This document shows, one piece after another, positions 6,139-6,471 of a stretch of 6,471 bases of DNA. The notes beneath the pieces were generated by a model. The model did not search any database and had not been told where the DNA came from. It was given only the letters and a program-made list of their open reading frames with translations. Source of the stretch: Bacteroidales bacterium (GTDB lineage Bacteria > Bacteroidota > Bacteroidia > Bacteroidales > SMBSF39). The position numbers and the translations under genes were made by a program. The DNA is taken from the NCBI GenBank assembly GCA_021107685.1, contig JAIOSH010000530.1, positions 1 to 6,471 on the forward strand, given 5' to 3'. How positions within the stretch are numbered: position 1 is the stretch's first letter; each line of letters starts with the position of its first letter.

Positions 6139-6237
6139 TTATTCTGCAAATTTACAAAATTTTTGGTTCGGTTTTTTGGCTGTTAATAAGTAATCAAATG
6201 TCTCAATTTTGACTTGGTCTTTTTTAGCCTGAAGCAT
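6139..6237 (-). CDS. Possible 32-residue small ORF or gene remnant upstream of the methyltransferase
   Basis: On the minus strand, ATG at 6237 opens a frame starting MLQAKKDQVKIETFDYLL and ending KFCKFAE, with TAA at 6139-6141, 11 bp before the methyltransferase ATG. The frame stays open upstream of that ATG to about 6317 without another ATG, so it could be the tail of a decayed gene. The residues look protein-like (Lys-rich, with ETFDYLL), and the tight spacing to the next gene is operon-like. I recognise no family, and AT-rich DNA can give such a frame by chance. It could be a small regulator, a leader peptide, a remnant or nothing. Confidence 0.3.
   Translation of the reverse strand: MLQAKKDQVKIETFDYLLTAKKPNQKFCKFAE
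6147..6154 (-). promoter_or_regulatory. Bacteroidota -7 box (TAnnTTTG) before the methyltransferase
   Basis: The minus-strand sequence TAAATTTG (6154-6147) matches the Bacteroidota -7 consensus TAnnTTTG exactly, 19 bases before the ATG at 6127. Transcription would start near 6140 with a leader of about a dozen bases. No TTTG or TTG is found at the expected -33 distance, and the box lies in the last codons of the possible small ORF, so it may be coincidental. Confidence 0.3.
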
Positions 6238-6240
6238 ACT

Positions 6241-6311
6241 GTTTATATAAACAAGTTGAACTTTAAAAGTTGTACAATGTTTCCAAATATGGTGTATATT
6301 GTACAAGTTTT
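6241..6311. repeat. Cluster of palindromes and direct repeats upstream of the restriction-modification genes
   Basis: The cluster contains GTTTATATAAAC (6241-6252, perfect 12-bp palindrome), AACTTTAAAAGTT (6259-6271, 6+1+6) and two TTGTACAA palindromes (6270-6277 and 6299-6306) with centres 29 bp apart. The latter two are cores of a 14-bp inverted repeat (6265-6278 with 6298-6311, 13 of 14 matching) around a 19-base spacer. AAGTTG occurs at 6253-6258 and again at 6267-6272. Possible roles are an operator for a dimeric regulator of the methyltransferase or a terminator for the helicase gene ending at 6349. The stems are AT-rich, so a terminator would be weak. Confidence 0.5.
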
Positions 6312-6348
6312 TGTTTTTTTATATTATTTTTTAATCAGACTTCTTAAA

Positions 6349-6471
6349 TTATGTATAAAAAACATCCCTGAAATTAATAAGATATAGTTTCTTGGTTGCA
6401 CGGGTTAGTGCTGTATAAAGCCATCGCATAAATTCAACATTTATCATTTGGTCATTAATATATCCCTGGTC
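6349..6471 (-). CDS. RecD/UvrD-like superfamily 1 DNA helicase, C-terminal 40 residues
   Basis: On the minus strand the frame is open from the right window edge to TAA at 6349-6351, giving the final 40 residues of a larger protein. The segment FMRWLYTALTRATKKLYLIN is helicase motif VI of the UvrD/RecD C-terminal domain (Y-T-A-L-T-R-A, where the Arg contacts ATP), followed closely by the end, RDVFYT. Stand-alone RecD-like helicases in Bacteroidota end in this way, whereas classical UvrD and RecB have longer tails after motif VI, so RecD-like is my preferred reading. The role would be ATP-driven DNA unwinding in repair or recombination. The rest of the gene lies beyond the window. It is on the same strand as the restriction-modification genes but separated by 221 bp containing palindromes. 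Confidence 0.72.
   Translation of the reverse strand, partial: DQGYINDQMINVEFMRWLYTALTRATKKLYLINFRDVFYT

Overview
The window is AT-rich with long A/T runs between genes. It encodes protein families typical of Bacteroidota: a tail-fibre/YadA-head-like secreted protein, a TlpA-like thioredoxin, a DUF6029-type outer-membrane protein and an Omp28-type lipoprotein. No start codon has a clear Shine-Dalgarno sequence, which also fits that phylum. I cannot place it more precisely; an uncultured or marine/gut Bacteroidota lineage is plausible. Family names were assigned by reading motifs and from memory, without a database search.

Layout. (1) Positions 1-893, minus strand: N-terminal 297 residues of a large secreted beta-rich protein that runs off the left edge. 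(2) 894-1138: a divergent promoter region with a good TTGACA-N17-TATATT promoter facing left. (3) 1139-4364, plus strand: a three-gene set of periplasmic TlpA/ResA-like thioredoxin (CKPC), DUF6029-type outer-membrane beta protein, and Omp28-like lipoprotein (CVNC). A 134-bp palindromic mobile element with nested inverted repeats sits between the first two genes. Without it the gap would be about 31 bp, so it appears to have inserted into an operon. (4) 4365-4536: a gap between convergent genes, with a strong hairpin and an imperfect repeat pair that vaguely recalls an integron attC site. (5) 4537-6127, minus strand: a type II restriction-modification pair, a beta-class SPPY DNA methyltransferase followed by a PD-(D/E)xK endonuclease, overlapping by 41 bp. 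(6) 6128-6348: a possible 32-residue small ORF and a dense cluster of palindromes upstream of the methyltransferase. (7) 6349-6471, minus strand: the last 40 residues of a RecD/UvrD-like superfamily 1 helicase.

How the genes may work together. The thioredoxin, the outer-membrane protein (which has a C-terminal CX4C pair) and the CxxC lipoprotein could form an uncharacterised thiol-redox system spanning periplasm and outer membrane; this is inference from motifs and gene order. The restriction-modification pair is an ordinary two-gene defence or selfish module that looks inserted between the Omp28 gene and the helicase gene. The least explained parts are the redox trio, the element inside it, the palindrome cluster upstream of the methyltransferase, and the structured repeat at 4391-4530.
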